Assembly (NCBI RefSeq): GCF_030122845.1
Contig: NZ_CP126084.1
Span: 3,100,001 to 3,164,000 of the forward strand
Direction: 5' to 3'
DNA: 64,000 nucleotides
Origin: Paenibacillus woosongensis
GTDB lineage: Bacteria; Bacillota; Bacilli; Paenibacillales; Paenibacillaceae
Both the position numbers and the translations under genes were made by a program. Below, in pieces: positions 9,090-17,728 of the stretch. The notes beneath the pieces are model-generated. The model made no database searches. It saw nothing but the letters and a program-made list of their open reading frames with translations, and was not told where the DNA came from. The number at the start of each line of letters is the position of its first letter. Position 1 is the first letter of the stretch.

Positions 9090-9268
9090 GCCGAATCTCC
9101 TTTCATCCGTTTAATTCATTTTGAGTACCATCATAAGCGCCCTTCCTTAACCATGCAAGTATTGTTTTGGTTCAACTGCAAGCGAACGGACAGCAATCCA
9201 TTCTATACAGATTGGATAAATCATGTTAAATTATGAATATTGCTATTTTATAGACCGGAGTGTTGAAC

Positions 9269-10474
9269 ATGAGCCAACAAAATCGATCACAGGGAGACTC
9301 CCTTTTTCCTATTCAGGCCGCTGACGTCATGGATAAGCTGCCGAAGCAGTTTTTTGCTTCGCTTGTCCAAAGCGTGAACCGGGAAATTTCACAGGGCCAT
9401 GATGTAATTAATCTCGGTCAGGGCAACCCCGATCGCCCTACGCCCGAGCATATCGTTAGAGCCGCGCAGCAAGCCGTGGCCAATCCGCAGTACCATAAAT
9501 ATTCCCCGTTCCAGGGCTACAGCTTCCTCAAAGAAGCCGTCTGCCAGCGCTATCGTGAAGACTACGGGGTTACGCTGGATCCGGAGAAAGAGGTTGCCAT
9601 TCTATTCGGCGGCAAGACCGGGCTTGTCCAGATCGTCCAGATTTTGCTTAATCCTGGCGACCTGTGCCTGGTTCCCGATCCGGGATATCCCGATTACTGG
9701 TCGGGTGCTGCTCTCGCCGGAGCCGAAATGTCCTTCATGCCGCTGAGAGAGGACAACGCCTACTTGCCGGACTATGGAGCCATCTCGCCCCTTGACCGCA
9801 AGCGGGCAAAGCTGATGTTCCTGAATTATCCGAATAATCCGACCTCGGCTACGGCGCCGCTGTCCTTTTATGAAGACACCGTCAGGTTTGCCGCCGAGAA
9901 CCAAATCGTTGTCGCGAGCGATTTCGCCTACGGGGCCATCGGTTTTGACAGCCAAAAACCCGTAAGCTTCCTGCAAGCGGAAGGCGCCAAAGAAGTGGGT
10001 GTGGAATACTACACCTTATCCAAAACCTATAATATGGCCGGCTGGCGTGTCGCCTTTGCGCTTGGAAACGAAAAAATTATTTCGCTGATCAATTTGCTGC
10101 AGGATCATATATATGTGAGCTTGTTCGGCGGCATTCAGGAGGCGGCCAAGGTCGCGCTGACGGCTCCCCAGGACAACGTCGCCGAGCTTGTAGCCGTGTA
10201 TCAATCCCGCCGTGACGCTCTATTCGATGCACTGGCGCAAATCGGCTGGGAAGCACGCAAACCGAGCGGCTCCTTCTTTTCCTGGCTGCCGGTGCCAAGT
10301 GGCTGGGACTCCGCCTCCTTCGCCCGCAAGCTGCTTACCGAGGCAAAGGTCGCCGTTGCACCGGGGATTGGCTTTGGCCTGCATGGAGAAGGCTATGTCA
10401 GAGTCGGGCTGCTGAGCAGTGAGGATCGCCTGCGCGAAGCGGTGCACCGAATCGGCAAGCTTGGCATGTTCTAA
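9269..10474 (+). CDS. mtnE: PLP aminotransferase, methionine-salvage transaminase
   Basis: 401-residue class I aminotransferase. The cofactor lysine is in YTLSKTYNMAGWR, and NLGQGNPDRPTP and LNYPNNPTSA are family motifs. MtnE transaminates 2-oxo-4-methylthiobutanoate to methionine, the final step of methylthioadenosine recycling. A GTG lies 9 bases upstream, but the CCGGAG ribosome site fits the ATG at 9269. It lies beside mtnU and upstream of mtnWXB, which supports the assignment over a generic aspartate aminotransferase. No S-box (SAM) riboswitch is visible upstream. Confidence 0.85.
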   Translation: MSQQNRSQGDSLFPIQAADVMDKLPKQFFASLVQSVNREISQGHDVINLGQGNPDRPTPEHIVRAAQQAVANPQYHKYSPFQGYSFLKEAVCQRYREDYGVTLDPEKEVAILFGGKTGLVQIVQILLNPGDLCLVPDPGYPDYWSGAALAGAEMSFMPLREDNAYLPDYGAISPLDRKRAKLMFLNYPNNPTSATAPLSFYEDTVRFAAENQIVVASDFAYGAIGFDSQKPVSFLQAEGAKEVGVEYYTLSKTYNMAGWRVAFALGNEKIISLINLLQDHIYVSLFGGIQEAAKVALTAPQDNVAELVAVYQSRRDALFDALAQIGWEARKPSGSFFSWLPVPSGWDSASFARKLLTEAKVAVAPGIGFGLHGEGYVRVGLLSSEDRLREAVHRIGKLGMF

Positions 10475-10484
10475 CTGTTTTGCT

Positions 10485-10513
10485 TTGCAATGCCGCAGAA
10501 CGCATGGTATTCT
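10485..10513 (+). promoter_or_regulatory. Candidate sigma-A promoter of the pro-mtn operon
   Basis: TTGCAA (10485-10490) and TATTCT (10508-10513) are separated by 17 bases. This places the transcript start near 10520, just 5' of the T-box leader and after the mtnE stop. Confidence 0.45.
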
Positions 10514-10554
10514 ATCAATAAATCCAATTCGTATTTTCAAATGGATATTTATAA

Positions 10555-10800
10555 ATTTGACTAAACGTGAAGACGGGACCAGTACGATAGACCAGCGTCG
10601 TCCAGAGAGTAAATTCCTTTGGCTGTGAGAATTTACCGTTCGCCCTTTCGGAACCCTATCCCCGAGCGGCCGGCCCAGAAGCCGGACAGCGCCCCTGTTA
10701 CCGGGCTTTGAGTCGGATGAGATATTCATCAATAAAGGTGGTACCGCGGAAGTGTAACTTTCGTCCTTTGCGCTGCAAGGGGCGAAGGTTTTTTTATTTT
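10555..10800 (+). promoter_or_regulatory. T-box riboswitch leader (probably proline-specific)
   Basis: The T-box core AAAGGTGGTACCGCGGA lies at 10734-10750, followed by a terminator hairpin (about 10758-10789) with a run of seven T. Stem I shows AGTA near 10575 and a hairpin with arms GTAAATTC/GAATTTAC whose loop holds the G-C-T-G element. GAACCCTA (10651-10658) sits opposite AGTA, offering CCC or CCU followed by A as specifier, both proline codons. The acceptor-pairing bulge UGGU fits a tRNA with discriminator A. Uncharged tRNA-Pro should permit read-through into proB. Confidence 0.92.
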
Positions 10801-10829
10801 CTTCATCATAATTATTAGGAGTGATCTCC

Positions 10830-11936
10830 ATGCTACGCCGCATCGTTGTCAAAATAGGGAGCAGCTCGCTGACTTCACCGGAAGGAGGATTGAACCGGGC
10901 AGCTATCGACTACTTCGCCTCTGAATTAGCCGCCCTCCATGGGCTCGGCTGCCAGGTATTGCTGGTCACCTCCGGGGCAGTAGCCGCCGGATTCCGGGAG
11001 ATCGGCTATCCGGAGCGTCCAAAGCTGCTTCATGAGAAGCAGGCTGCGGCTGCCGTAGGGCAAGCGCTGCTGATGCAAAATTACCGGGAAGCGTTATCCG
11101 AGCACAACGTCGCCTCGGCTCAAATCCTGCTGACCCGCTCGGATTTCCAGAACCGCAAGCGCACAGGCAATGCCAGCATGGCCATCGAGGAGCTGCTTAA
11201 GCGCCAGGTATTGCCGATTATCAACGAGAATGACACCGTATCCGTCGATGAACTGAAATTCGGCGATAACGACACCTTGTCCGCGCTGGTTGCGAACCTG
11301 CTGCGCGCAGATCATTTGATCATACTAACGGACACGGACGGCCTGTATACGGAGGATCCGCGCATCAATCCTGCTGCGAAGCGCATCGGGCAGGTGGACG
11401 AAATCACAGACGATATTTACGCTATTGCGGGCGGTGCCGGTTCTGCCGTCGGTACGGGAGGCATGCGCTCGAAGATCGATGCCGCAAAGATCGCCACCCG
11501 GGGCGGCGTATCTGTATTTGTCGGCAAGATGACGCTGCCCGGCCAGCTGAAGGACATTCTGGAAGGACAAGGCCAAGGGACATACTTTGAAACGCGCTCC
11601 TCTACTCTGCCGCGCAAGAAGCAATGGCTTGGATTTCTATCCACGCCGCTGGGGACGCTGACCGTAGATCAAGGCGCTGAGGAAGCACTTATCCATGGCG
11701 GCCGCAGCCTGCTTCCCGTCGGCGTAAGACAAGCGCAGGGATATTTTCATGCCGGGGATGTCGTTGAAGTTGTCAATCAGGACAAGGAAACGCTGGGCCG
11801 GGGAATCGTGAACTATGATTCTGAGCAATTGCAGGATATTATGGGATTAGCGAGCACAGAAGTCGTCAAGAAGCTGGAAGGCATCCACCGTCTCGAAGTC
11901 ATTCATCGGGATGAATGGATTTCATTAAAATTATAA
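10830..11936 (+). CDS. proB: Glutamate 5-kinase
   Basis: 368-residue enzyme making gamma-glutamyl phosphate, the first step of proline synthesis. It has an amino-acid-kinase domain (about 1-255; VVKIGSSSLT at the start, LTDTDGLYTEDPR, GTGGMRSKIDAAKIA) and a C-terminal PUA domain (about 275-365). An in-frame GTG lies 9 bases upstream, but AGGAG ends there, so the ATG at 10830 is correctly spaced. It is the first gene after the T-box and is followed by proA after 42 bp. Confidence 0.97.
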   Translation: MLRRIVVKIGSSSLTSPEGGLNRAAIDYFASELAALHGLGCQVLLVTSGAVAAGFREIGYPERPKLLHEKQAAAAVGQALLMQNYREALSEHNVASAQILLTRSDFQNRKRTGNASMAIEELLKRQVLPIINENDTVSVDELKFGDNDTLSALVANLLRADHLIILTDTDGLYTEDPRINPAAKRIGQVDEITDDIYAIAGGAGSAVGTGGMRSKIDAAKIATRGGVSVFVGKMTLPGQLKDILEGQGQGTYFETRSSTLPRKKQWLGFLSTPLGTLTVDQGAEEALIHGGRSLLPVGVRQAQGYFHAGDVVEVVNQDKETLGRGIVNYDSEQLQDIMGLASTEVVKKLEGIHRLEVIHRDEWISLKL

Positions 11937-11978
11937 ATAACGAGCTTTATATTTTTATGATTCCAAGGAGGTATTCAA

Positions 11979-13226
11979 ATGAGCGAAGTAAGACAAAAGG
12001 CAGAACTTGCCCGAAAAGCAGCAAGCATACTGAACAGTCTGACCACAGAACAGAAAAACCAGGCATTGCTGAACTGCGCCCAGGCTTTGATCGATCATAG
12101 CGAAGCCATCATTGAAGCAAACAAGGAAGACCTGCAGCGCGGCCGGGAGAACGGCACTTCGGTTTCCCTGCTGGATCGTCTGGCGCTTACGGAAGAGCGT
12201 ATCGCCGGCATTGCGGAAGGCCTGCGCCAAATCGTGGAGCTGCCGGATCCGATCGGGGAGACGCTGGAGACGATCGACCGTCCTAACGGCCTGCATATCG
12301 TCAAGAAGCGCGTGCCCCTTGGCGTAATCGGCATTATTTATGAAGCGCGTCCAAACGTGACCGTCGATGCCCTTGGCCTGTGCCTAAAGACCGGCAATGC
12401 TGTCGTACTGCGCGGCGGCTCCTCGGCATTGTCCTCCAACCGCAAAATCGTAGAAATCATTCATGAATCTCTGTCGGGCAGCGCCGTTCCTCGCGATGCG
12501 GTGCAGCTGATCGAAGATCCAAACCGTTCTTCGGTTGACGAATTGATCAAGCTGAACGGCCTGATTGATGTTGTCATCCCGCGCGGCGGCAGCTCGCTGA
12601 TCCAGACGGTCGTTCAGAACGCAAGCGTGCCCGTCATCGAGACCGGTGCCGGCATCTGCCATACGTACCTGGATGCGTCGGCGGATCCGTCTATGGCCGC
12701 AGACATTACGATGAACGCTAAGGTTCAGCGCCCTTCGGTGTGCAACGCAATGGAGACGCTGCTTGTGCATAAGGACTTTGCGCAGTCCCATTTGGCAGAG
12801 ATCGCTGGCAAGCTGCGCGAGGCGAGCGTAGAACTGCGGGGATGCGACGAGACTCTTCGCCTGATCTCCTGGGCCAAACCTGCGACTGAAGAAGATTTCG
12901 CTACCGAATATAATGATTACATTCTTAACATCAAGATCGTCGATAGCCTGGATGCGGCTCTGCGGCATATCGACCGCTTCGGCACGAAGCATTCGGAATG
13001 CATTGTGACCGAGAATGGTCCGAACGCAGAGCGATTCCAGCAGGAGGTCGACGCCGCGGCAGTATATCATAATGCTTCCACCCGCTTCACGGATGGATTC
13101 GAATTCGGCTTTGGAGCCGAAATCGGAATCAGCACGCAGAAACTGCATGCCAGAGGACCGATGGGCCTGCCTGCGCTAACCTCAAGCAAATACATCATTA
13201 ACGGCAGCGGACAGATTCGGAAGTAA
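11979..13226 (+). CDS. proA: Gamma-glutamyl phosphate reductase
   Basis: 415 residues, standard length. It reduces gamma-glutamyl phosphate to glutamate-5-semialdehyde with NADPH. It belongs to the aldehyde dehydrogenase superfamily, with the active-site cysteine in GAGICHTYLD and the C-terminal FTDGFEFGFGAEIGIST signature. An AAGGAGG ribosome site precedes the ATG. It is the middle gene of proBAC; proC begins 15 bases after the stop. Confidence 0.97.
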   Translation: MSEVRQKAELARKAASILNSLTTEQKNQALLNCAQALIDHSEAIIEANKEDLQRGRENGTSVSLLDRLALTEERIAGIAEGLRQIVELPDPIGETLETIDRPNGLHIVKKRVPLGVIGIIYEARPNVTVDALGLCLKTGNAVVLRGGSSALSSNRKIVEIIHESLSGSAVPRDAVQLIEDPNRSSVDELIKLNGLIDVVIPRGGSSLIQTVVQNASVPVIETGAGICHTYLDASADPSMAADITMNAKVQRPSVCNAMETLLVHKDFAQSHLAEIAGKLREASVELRGCDETLRLISWAKPATEEDFATEYNDYILNIKIVDSLDAALRHIDRFGTKHSECIVTENGPNAERFQQEVDAAAVYHNASTRFTDGFEFGFGAEIGISTQKLHARGPMGLPALTSSKYIINGSGQIRK

Positions 13227-13240
13227 GGAGGCTTCATACG

Positions 13241-14101
13241 ATGACGATAAACAACACGAATAACGCCCCTTCGATATGCTTCTACGGCGCCGGCTCCATG
13301 GCGGAGGCTATCGTGCGAGGACTGATCCATCGCAAGGTAGCCCCGCCGGAATCCATTACGATGCTGAACCGCAGCAATCAGGAGCGGTTAGCCCATTTGG
13401 AGTCTGCCTACGGCATCAAAACGGGACGCAGCGATGCGGAGAAGGAATCGAGCCTCATCTCCGCATCGGTCATCGTCCTGGCCATGAAACCCAAAGACGC
13501 TGGAGAAGCGCTCAAGGCGCTAGGACCGAAGCTTAACCAAGAGCAGCTCATCGTATCCGTCATCGCGGGACTTTCCATCTCTACGATTCAAGCCTTGCTT
13601 GGATATAAGGCGCCGATCGCGCGTACGATGCCTAACACTTCTAGCTCGATCGGTTTTGGCGCCACCGGCATCTCCTTCTCTGCTGAGGTGAATGAAACGC
13701 AAACCGCTCAGGTACTGAAAATGTTCGAAGCCGTTGGCACCGTTCAGGTCATCCCCGAAGAGCAAATGGAGATTTTGACCGGCGTATCTGGAAGCGGCCC
13801 GGCATACATCTATTACATGATGGAAGCGATGATCGAAGCAGGCATCGAAGGCGGGCTTAGCGTAGAGCAGGCACGCGAGCTTACCGTACAGACCGTGCTC
13901 GGTGCTGCTGCCATGATGAAGGAGACGGGTGAAGAGCCCGCCAAGCTCCGCAAGGACATCACTTCCCCGAACGGCTCCACGCAGGCAGCACTCGAGACGC
14001 TGGCAGCCGGCAGCTTCAACGCTACCGTCAAGGCTGCCGTGCATCGCGCCGCCGAGCGCTCCAAGGAAATGGGCGAAGCCGTAAAGGAGGCATTGTTATG
14101 A
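13241..14101 (+). CDS. proC: Pyrroline-5-carboxylate reductase
   Basis: 286 residues. It reduces pyrroline-5-carboxylate to proline, completing the pathway. It has an N-terminal Rossmann fold (CFYGAGSMAEAIVRG), the MPNTSSSIGFGATG loop and the C-terminal family signature SGSGPAYIYYMMEAMIEAG. Its stop overlaps the mtnW start by 4 bases (ATGA), so translation of proC and mtnW is likely coupled. That joins proline synthesis to methionine salvage in one transcript. Confidence 0.96.
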   Translation: MTINNTNNAPSICFYGAGSMAEAIVRGLIHRKVAPPESITMLNRSNQERLAHLESAYGIKTGRSDAEKESSLISASVIVLAMKPKDAGEALKALGPKLNQEQLIVSVIAGLSISTIQALLGYKAPIARTMPNTSSSIGFGATGISFSAEVNETQTAQVLKMFEAVGTVQVIPEEQMEILTGVSGSGPAYIYYMMEAMIEAGIEGGLSVEQARELTVQTVLGAAAMMKETGEEPAKLRKDITSPNGSTQAALETLAAGSFNATVKAAVHRAAERSKEMGEAVKEALL

Positions 14102-15318
14102 GCTATTGTACGGCCACGTACCGTATTTATGATGATAAAGCAGACTTTCATAAGAAGGCCGAGTCCATCGCTGTCGGCATGACCGTCGGTACATGGACTG
14201 AGCTGCCGCAGGTTAAGCAGGATCAGATGCGGGGGCATCTCGGGCGGGTCGAGAGCGTCCAGGTCCATGACCCGCAAAGCGGAGTGCCGGGGGAGCGTTA
14301 TGCCGACGTATCGATCTCCTATCCGGACATCAATTTTACTTCTGACATTCCGGCACTGCTCATTACTGTCTTCGGCAAAATTTCTATGGACGGTAAAATC
14401 AAGCTGCTCGACCTGAAGCTGTCCGATGCTTTTCTCAGCGCCTATTCCGGTCCGAAATTCGGTATCCAGGGCGTTCGCGAGCTGCTTGGCGTCCCCCATC
14501 GCCCGCTGCTTATGAGCATCTTCAAATCCGTCATCGGCTACGATCTGGACGGACTTCGCGAACAGTTCATGGCGCAGGCCTTGGGTGGCGTCGATCTTAT
14601 TAAGGATGACGAGATTCTGTTCGAGAACCCGCTAACGCCTATCGAGCAGCGCGTACGCGTATGCCGCGAGGCTGCGGAGGAAGCCAAACAGGTTACCGGC
14701 AAGGAACTGCTCTATGCGGTCAACCTGACTGGACGCACGTCGTCCCTCAAGGAGCAAGCACTGCGGGCGATCGATGCAGGTGCAACCGCCCTGCTGTTCA
14801 GCGTACTGCCGTATGGCTTCGACGTCCTGCACGAGCTGAGCAGCGATCCGGACATTACCGTGCCAATCGCAGCGCATCCGTCGCTCGCAGGAGCGCTCTA
14901 CCCATCGCCACATTACGGCATTGCCGCATCCCTGCTTCTCGGGAAACTCATGCGCATTGCCGGAGCCGACCTGGTTCTGTTCCCTTCTCCTTACGGATCG
15001 GTCGTCATGCCGCGGGAAGAGAACCTGGCCATCCAGCGCGAGCTCATAACCCCAGAGCTGGCGATCCGCAGCAGCTTCCCTGTGCCATCCGCGGGCATCC
15101 ATCCCGGGCTCGTTCCGCAAATCCTAAGCGATTTCGGTACGGATGTTGTCGTAAATGCCGGGGGCGGGATTCATGGCCATCCAGATGGAGCCAGCAGCGG
15201 CGGCCGCACCTTCCTGCAAGCGATCGACGCCTCATTGAACGGGGTGCCGCTCGAACAGGCGGCAGAGAGCCTGCCTGAACTGAAGGCCGCGCTCGACATA
15301 TGGGGAGGACGCAAATGA
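14098..15318 (+). CDS. mtnW: 2,3-diketo-5-methylthiopentyl-1-phosphate enolase (RuBisCO-like)
   Basis: 406-residue RuBisCO-like protein (form IV, YkrW type) that enolises 2,3-diketo-5-methylthiopentyl-1-phosphate in methionine salvage. The segment GGVDLIKDDE holds the lysine expected to be carbamylated, with the Asp/Glu magnesium ligands next to it. It is shorter than true RuBisCO large subunits, as expected. It overlaps proC upstream and mtnX downstream by ATGA junctions, so it cannot have its own ordinary promoter region. Confidence 0.95.
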   Translation: MSYCTATYRIYDDKADFHKKAESIAVGMTVGTWTELPQVKQDQMRGHLGRVESVQVHDPQSGVPGERYADVSISYPDINFTSDIPALLITVFGKISMDGKIKLLDLKLSDAFLSAYSGPKFGIQGVRELLGVPHRPLLMSIFKSVIGYDLDGLREQFMAQALGGVDLIKDDEILFENPLTPIEQRVRVCREAAEEAKQVTGKELLYAVNLTGRTSSLKEQALRAIDAGATALLFSVLPYGFDVLHELSSDPDITVPIAAHPSLAGALYPSPHYGIAASLLLGKLMRIAGADLVLFPSPYGSVVMPREENLAIQRELITPELAIRSSFPVPSAGIHPGLVPQILSDFGTDVVVNAGGGIHGHPDGASSGGRTFLQAIDASLNGVPLEQAAESLPELKAALDIWGGRK

Positions 15319-15995
15319 ACAGCATCAAGCAGCCCGTCATCTTCTGCGATTTCGACGGGACGATTACATTAAGCGATAATATCGTAGCGATTATGAAGCA
15401 CTTTAAGCCTGAGGGCTACGAACCGATCATGGAGCAAATTTTATCCCACGACATATCTATCCGCGAGGGTGTCGGGCGGATGTTCGCCCTGCTCCCTTCC
15501 TCCATGAAACGGGAGGTTACGGATTTCGTCCTGGGGCAAGCTGGCATTCGCGAAGGCTTCGCAGAATTTCTAAGCTATTTGCGCGAACGAGGCATTCCGT
15601 TTTATGTGACCAGCGGCGGGATCGATTTCTTTGTACTGCCGCTGCTCGCCCCTTTTGATATACCGAAGGAGCATATCTACTGTAATGGTGCCGACTTCAG
15701 CAGCGAAGGTATCACGATTACGTGGCCGAATCCCTGCGATGAACATTGCGACAACGACTGCGGCATGTGCAAAACGACGGTCATGCGGCGATTCCCGGCC
15801 AGCCAATACGAACGCATCTTGATTGGCGACAGCCTGACGGACTTCGAAGGCGCCAAGCTGGCGGACCGCGTCTATTCCCGAGCCCGCCTGACGGAGAAAT
15901 GCCAGGAACTCGGAGTTAACCACACGCCGTTTGAAACGTTCCATGACATTCGCCAAGACCTTATTCAACGAGAAGGAGATATAATAAGAAAATGA
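15315..15995 (+). CDS. mtnX: 2-hydroxy-3-keto-5-methylthiopentenyl-1-phosphate phosphatase
   Basis: 226-residue HAD-superfamily phosphatase that acts on the MtnW product. Motif I is FCDFDGTIT, with the two catalytic aspartates; the conserved Ser/Thr is in VTSGG; GDSLTDFEGAK is motif IV. A cysteine-rich insert (CDEHCDNDCGMC) is visible, as in other MtnX proteins. An in-frame ATG 15 bases upstream contains the GGGGAGG ribosome site, so I take the ATG overlapping the mtnW stop. The 3' end overlaps mtnB by ATGA. Confidence 0.95.
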   Translation: MNSIKQPVIFCDFDGTITLSDNIVAIMKHFKPEGYEPIMEQILSHDISIREGVGRMFALLPSSMKREVTDFVLGQAGIREGFAEFLSYLRERGIPFYVTSGGIDFFVLPLLAPFDIPKEHIYCNGADFSSEGITITWPNPCDEHCDNDCGMCKTTVMRRFPASQYERILIGDSLTDFEGAKLADRVYSRARLTEKCQELGVNHTPFETFHDIRQDLIQREGDIIRK

Positions 15996-16636
15996 GTTTC
16001 CATGCCATTTCTTTAGAAGAGAAGCAATCCGCCCTGGACGAGCTGCGTAAAGCCAAGGAGCAATTTGCCGCGCGAGGCTGGTTTCCGGGCACAAGCGGCA
16101 ACCTGTCCATCCGCGTCGGGGAGTTCTCTCCCGACTCGTTCCATTTCGCGGTAACGTCAAGTGGTAAAGACAAATCAATTCATACCCCGGAGGATTTCCT
16201 GTTCGTTGACGCTGCCGGCGAGCCCTGCGAGGCGACGAAGCTGAAGCCCAGCGCGGAGACGCTGATCCACGCCAAGATCTACCGCATGACCGGGTGCGGC
16301 GCGATCTTCCACGTGCACACCGTGTTCAATAACGTCCTGAGCGAGCTCTACGGCGAGCAAGGTTATGTTCCCGTGCAGGGAATCGAGCTGATTAAGGGAC
16401 TGGGCATCTGGGAGGAAAATGCGGCCATCGAAATTCCGGTGCTCCCGAACTACGCCGACATTGCTGCGATTGCCAAGCTTGTTCCCGATGCCCTGAAGCC
16501 GGAAATCCCCGGCATACTGCTGCGCAACCACGGGATTTACGTTTGGGGCAAGAATGCCTTCGAAGCGAAGCGACACTTGGAGGCATTCGAGTTTATTTTC
16601 GAGGTGGAATATCGCAGACTTGCATTAAAGAAGTAA
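15992..16636 (+). CDS. mtnB: Methylthioribulose-1-phosphate dehydratase
   Basis: 214-residue class II aldolase/adducin-family zinc enzyme that dehydrates methylthioribulose-1-phosphate, the step before MtnW. The zinc histidines are visible in FHVHTVFNN and in LLRNHGIYVWG. It is the last gene of the proBAC-mtnWXB run and ends before a strong terminator. The dioxygenase gene mtnD, which often follows mtnB, is absent here, as are mtnA and mtnK, so the pathway must be completed elsewhere. Confidence 0.95.
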   Translation: MSFHAISLEEKQSALDELRKAKEQFAARGWFPGTSGNLSIRVGEFSPDSFHFAVTSSGKDKSIHTPEDFLFVDAAGEPCEATKLKPSAETLIHAKIYRMTGCGAIFHVHTVFNNVLSELYGEQGYVPVQGIELIKGLGIWEENAAIEIPVLPNYADIAAIAKLVPDALKPEIPGILLRNHGIYVWGKNAFEAKRHLEAFEFIFEVEYRRLALKK

Positions 16637-16702
16637 CGGATCTACGGTCCGATTGGAACAAGCTAGAAGTACGATTTGGAGTAACTTTCACCTAAGAATA
16701 TT

Positions 16703-16752
16703 AAAAAGGCAGTCTCATCCTTAGCGCAAACTAAGTACGAGACTGCCTTTCA
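16703..16752. terminator. Bidirectional terminator between mtnB and uppP
   Basis: Arms AAAGGCAGTCTC and GAGACTGCCTTT form a 12-bp perfect stem. The minus-strand side is followed by TTTTTAATA, and the plus side by TTTCATCATT. The flanking genes converge on it. Confidence 0.88.
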
Positions 16753-16764
16753 TCATTGACTTAA

Positions 16765-17592
16765 TTAGAAAAATACGATCCAAATGACAACAGCGAGCAA
16801 GATCCGGTAAATGGCGAACGGCATCAGCTTAATGCGGTTGATCAGCTTCAGGAAGAATCGGATCGACAGCAGAGCAAAAATGAAGGCGCTAATGAAACCG
16901 GCGATGAAGAACGGCAGCGCATCCAGCGTCATATACTCCCAGTTCTTGTACAGGGAGATCGCGCTTGCCCCGCACATGATCGGCACGGCCATAATGAACG
17001 TAAAATCCGCCGCCGCGCGGTGGCTCATTCCCGCCAACACCCCTCCGGAAATCGTGGAGCCTGAGCGGGAGAATCCTGGCCAAATCGACAAACACTGGAT
17101 CAAGCCAACGACTAAGGCATGTCCATATGTCAATTGATCTACCGTTTGAATCTTCGGTTCCTTCGGGCCGAATTTATCGGCAGCAATCATCAGGATCGCT
17201 CCCAGCACAAGTCCAATCAATACCGTGGACGTAGAGAACAAATACTCATCGATATAATCCTCAAACAGCACCCCCAAGATGCCGGCCGGGATCAACCCGA
17301 CAATAACCTGCCCCAGCTTCAACCGCGGCCCGCCTGCGGTTACGGCCTGCTTGCTGAAGCGCGACAAGCCAAGCAAATTGAGGATCCGATCCTTGAATAC
17401 AACCAAGACCGCCAAAATCGATCCAAGCTGGATCACGACCTTAAACGTATTGGCGGCATATTTGGAGGACAATAACTGCTCCGTTTTCAGCCACATATCA
17501 TCTACGATAATCATATGTCCCGTCGAGGAGACCGGCGCAAATTCGGTGACACCTTCTACCAATCCCAGAATGATGGCTTTAATAATATCCAT
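16765..17592 (-). CDS. uppP: Undecaprenyl-diphosphatase (BacA family)
   Basis: 275-residue polytopic membrane enzyme that dephosphorylates undecaprenyl diphosphate to the C55-P carrier; its overproduction gives bacitracin resistance. Motifs: EGVTEFAPVSSTGH near the N-terminus and PGFSRSGSTISGG about residue 165, which hold the catalytic residues. The first ATG, 9 bases upstream, touches the ribosome site, so the ATG beginning MDIIKAI is preferred. A sigma-A-like promoter starts within the end of the dedA gene. It is grouped with DedA and bceAB genes. Confidence 0.95.
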   Translation of the reverse strand: MDIIKAIILGLVEGVTEFAPVSSTGHMIIVDDMWLKTEQLLSSKYAANTFKVVIQLGSILAVLVVFKDRILNLLGLSRFSKQAVTAGGPRLKLGQVIVGLIPAGILGVLFEDYIDEYLFSTSTVLIGLVLGAILMIAADKFGPKEPKIQTVDQLTYGHALVVGLIQCLSIWPGFSRSGSTISGGVLAGMSHRAAADFTFIMAVPIMCGASAISLYKNWEYMTLDALPFFIAGFISAFIFALLSIRFFLKLINRIKLMPFAIYRILLAVVIWIVFF

Positions 17593-17622
17593 AAATAACA
17601 TGCTCCTACTTCCCCTCTTCTC

Positions 17623-17668
17623 CGATGTGCCGAAAGACTGCTAGATTCGCGTGTTTGGCAGCACATCG
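17623..17668 (-). repeat. Inverted repeat in the uppP leader
   Basis: Arms CGATGTGC and GCACATCG flank a 30-base loop that itself carries CTGC/GCAG, 30-75 bases upstream of uppP. No T-run follows. It may be a regulatory leader hairpin. Confidence 0.4.
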
Positions 17669-17699
17669 CTTGCCTTCCAGCTTATAAAACTCCTTTAAT

Positions 17700-17728
17700 A
17701 GAATAGATGGTTTGCAGCCATTTTTCAA
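17700..17728 (-). promoter_or_regulatory. Candidate uppP promoter
   Basis: Minus-strand TTGAAA (17723-17728) and TATTCT (17700-17705) are separated by 17 bases. The -35 element overlaps the dedA stop codon. Confidence 0.5.

Noticed and set aside
9090-9268. Possible S-box (SAM) riboswitch before mtnE or mtnU
   Set aside because: Neither the CTTATCGAGA-type core nor the conserved 3' elements are present, and the gap is short.
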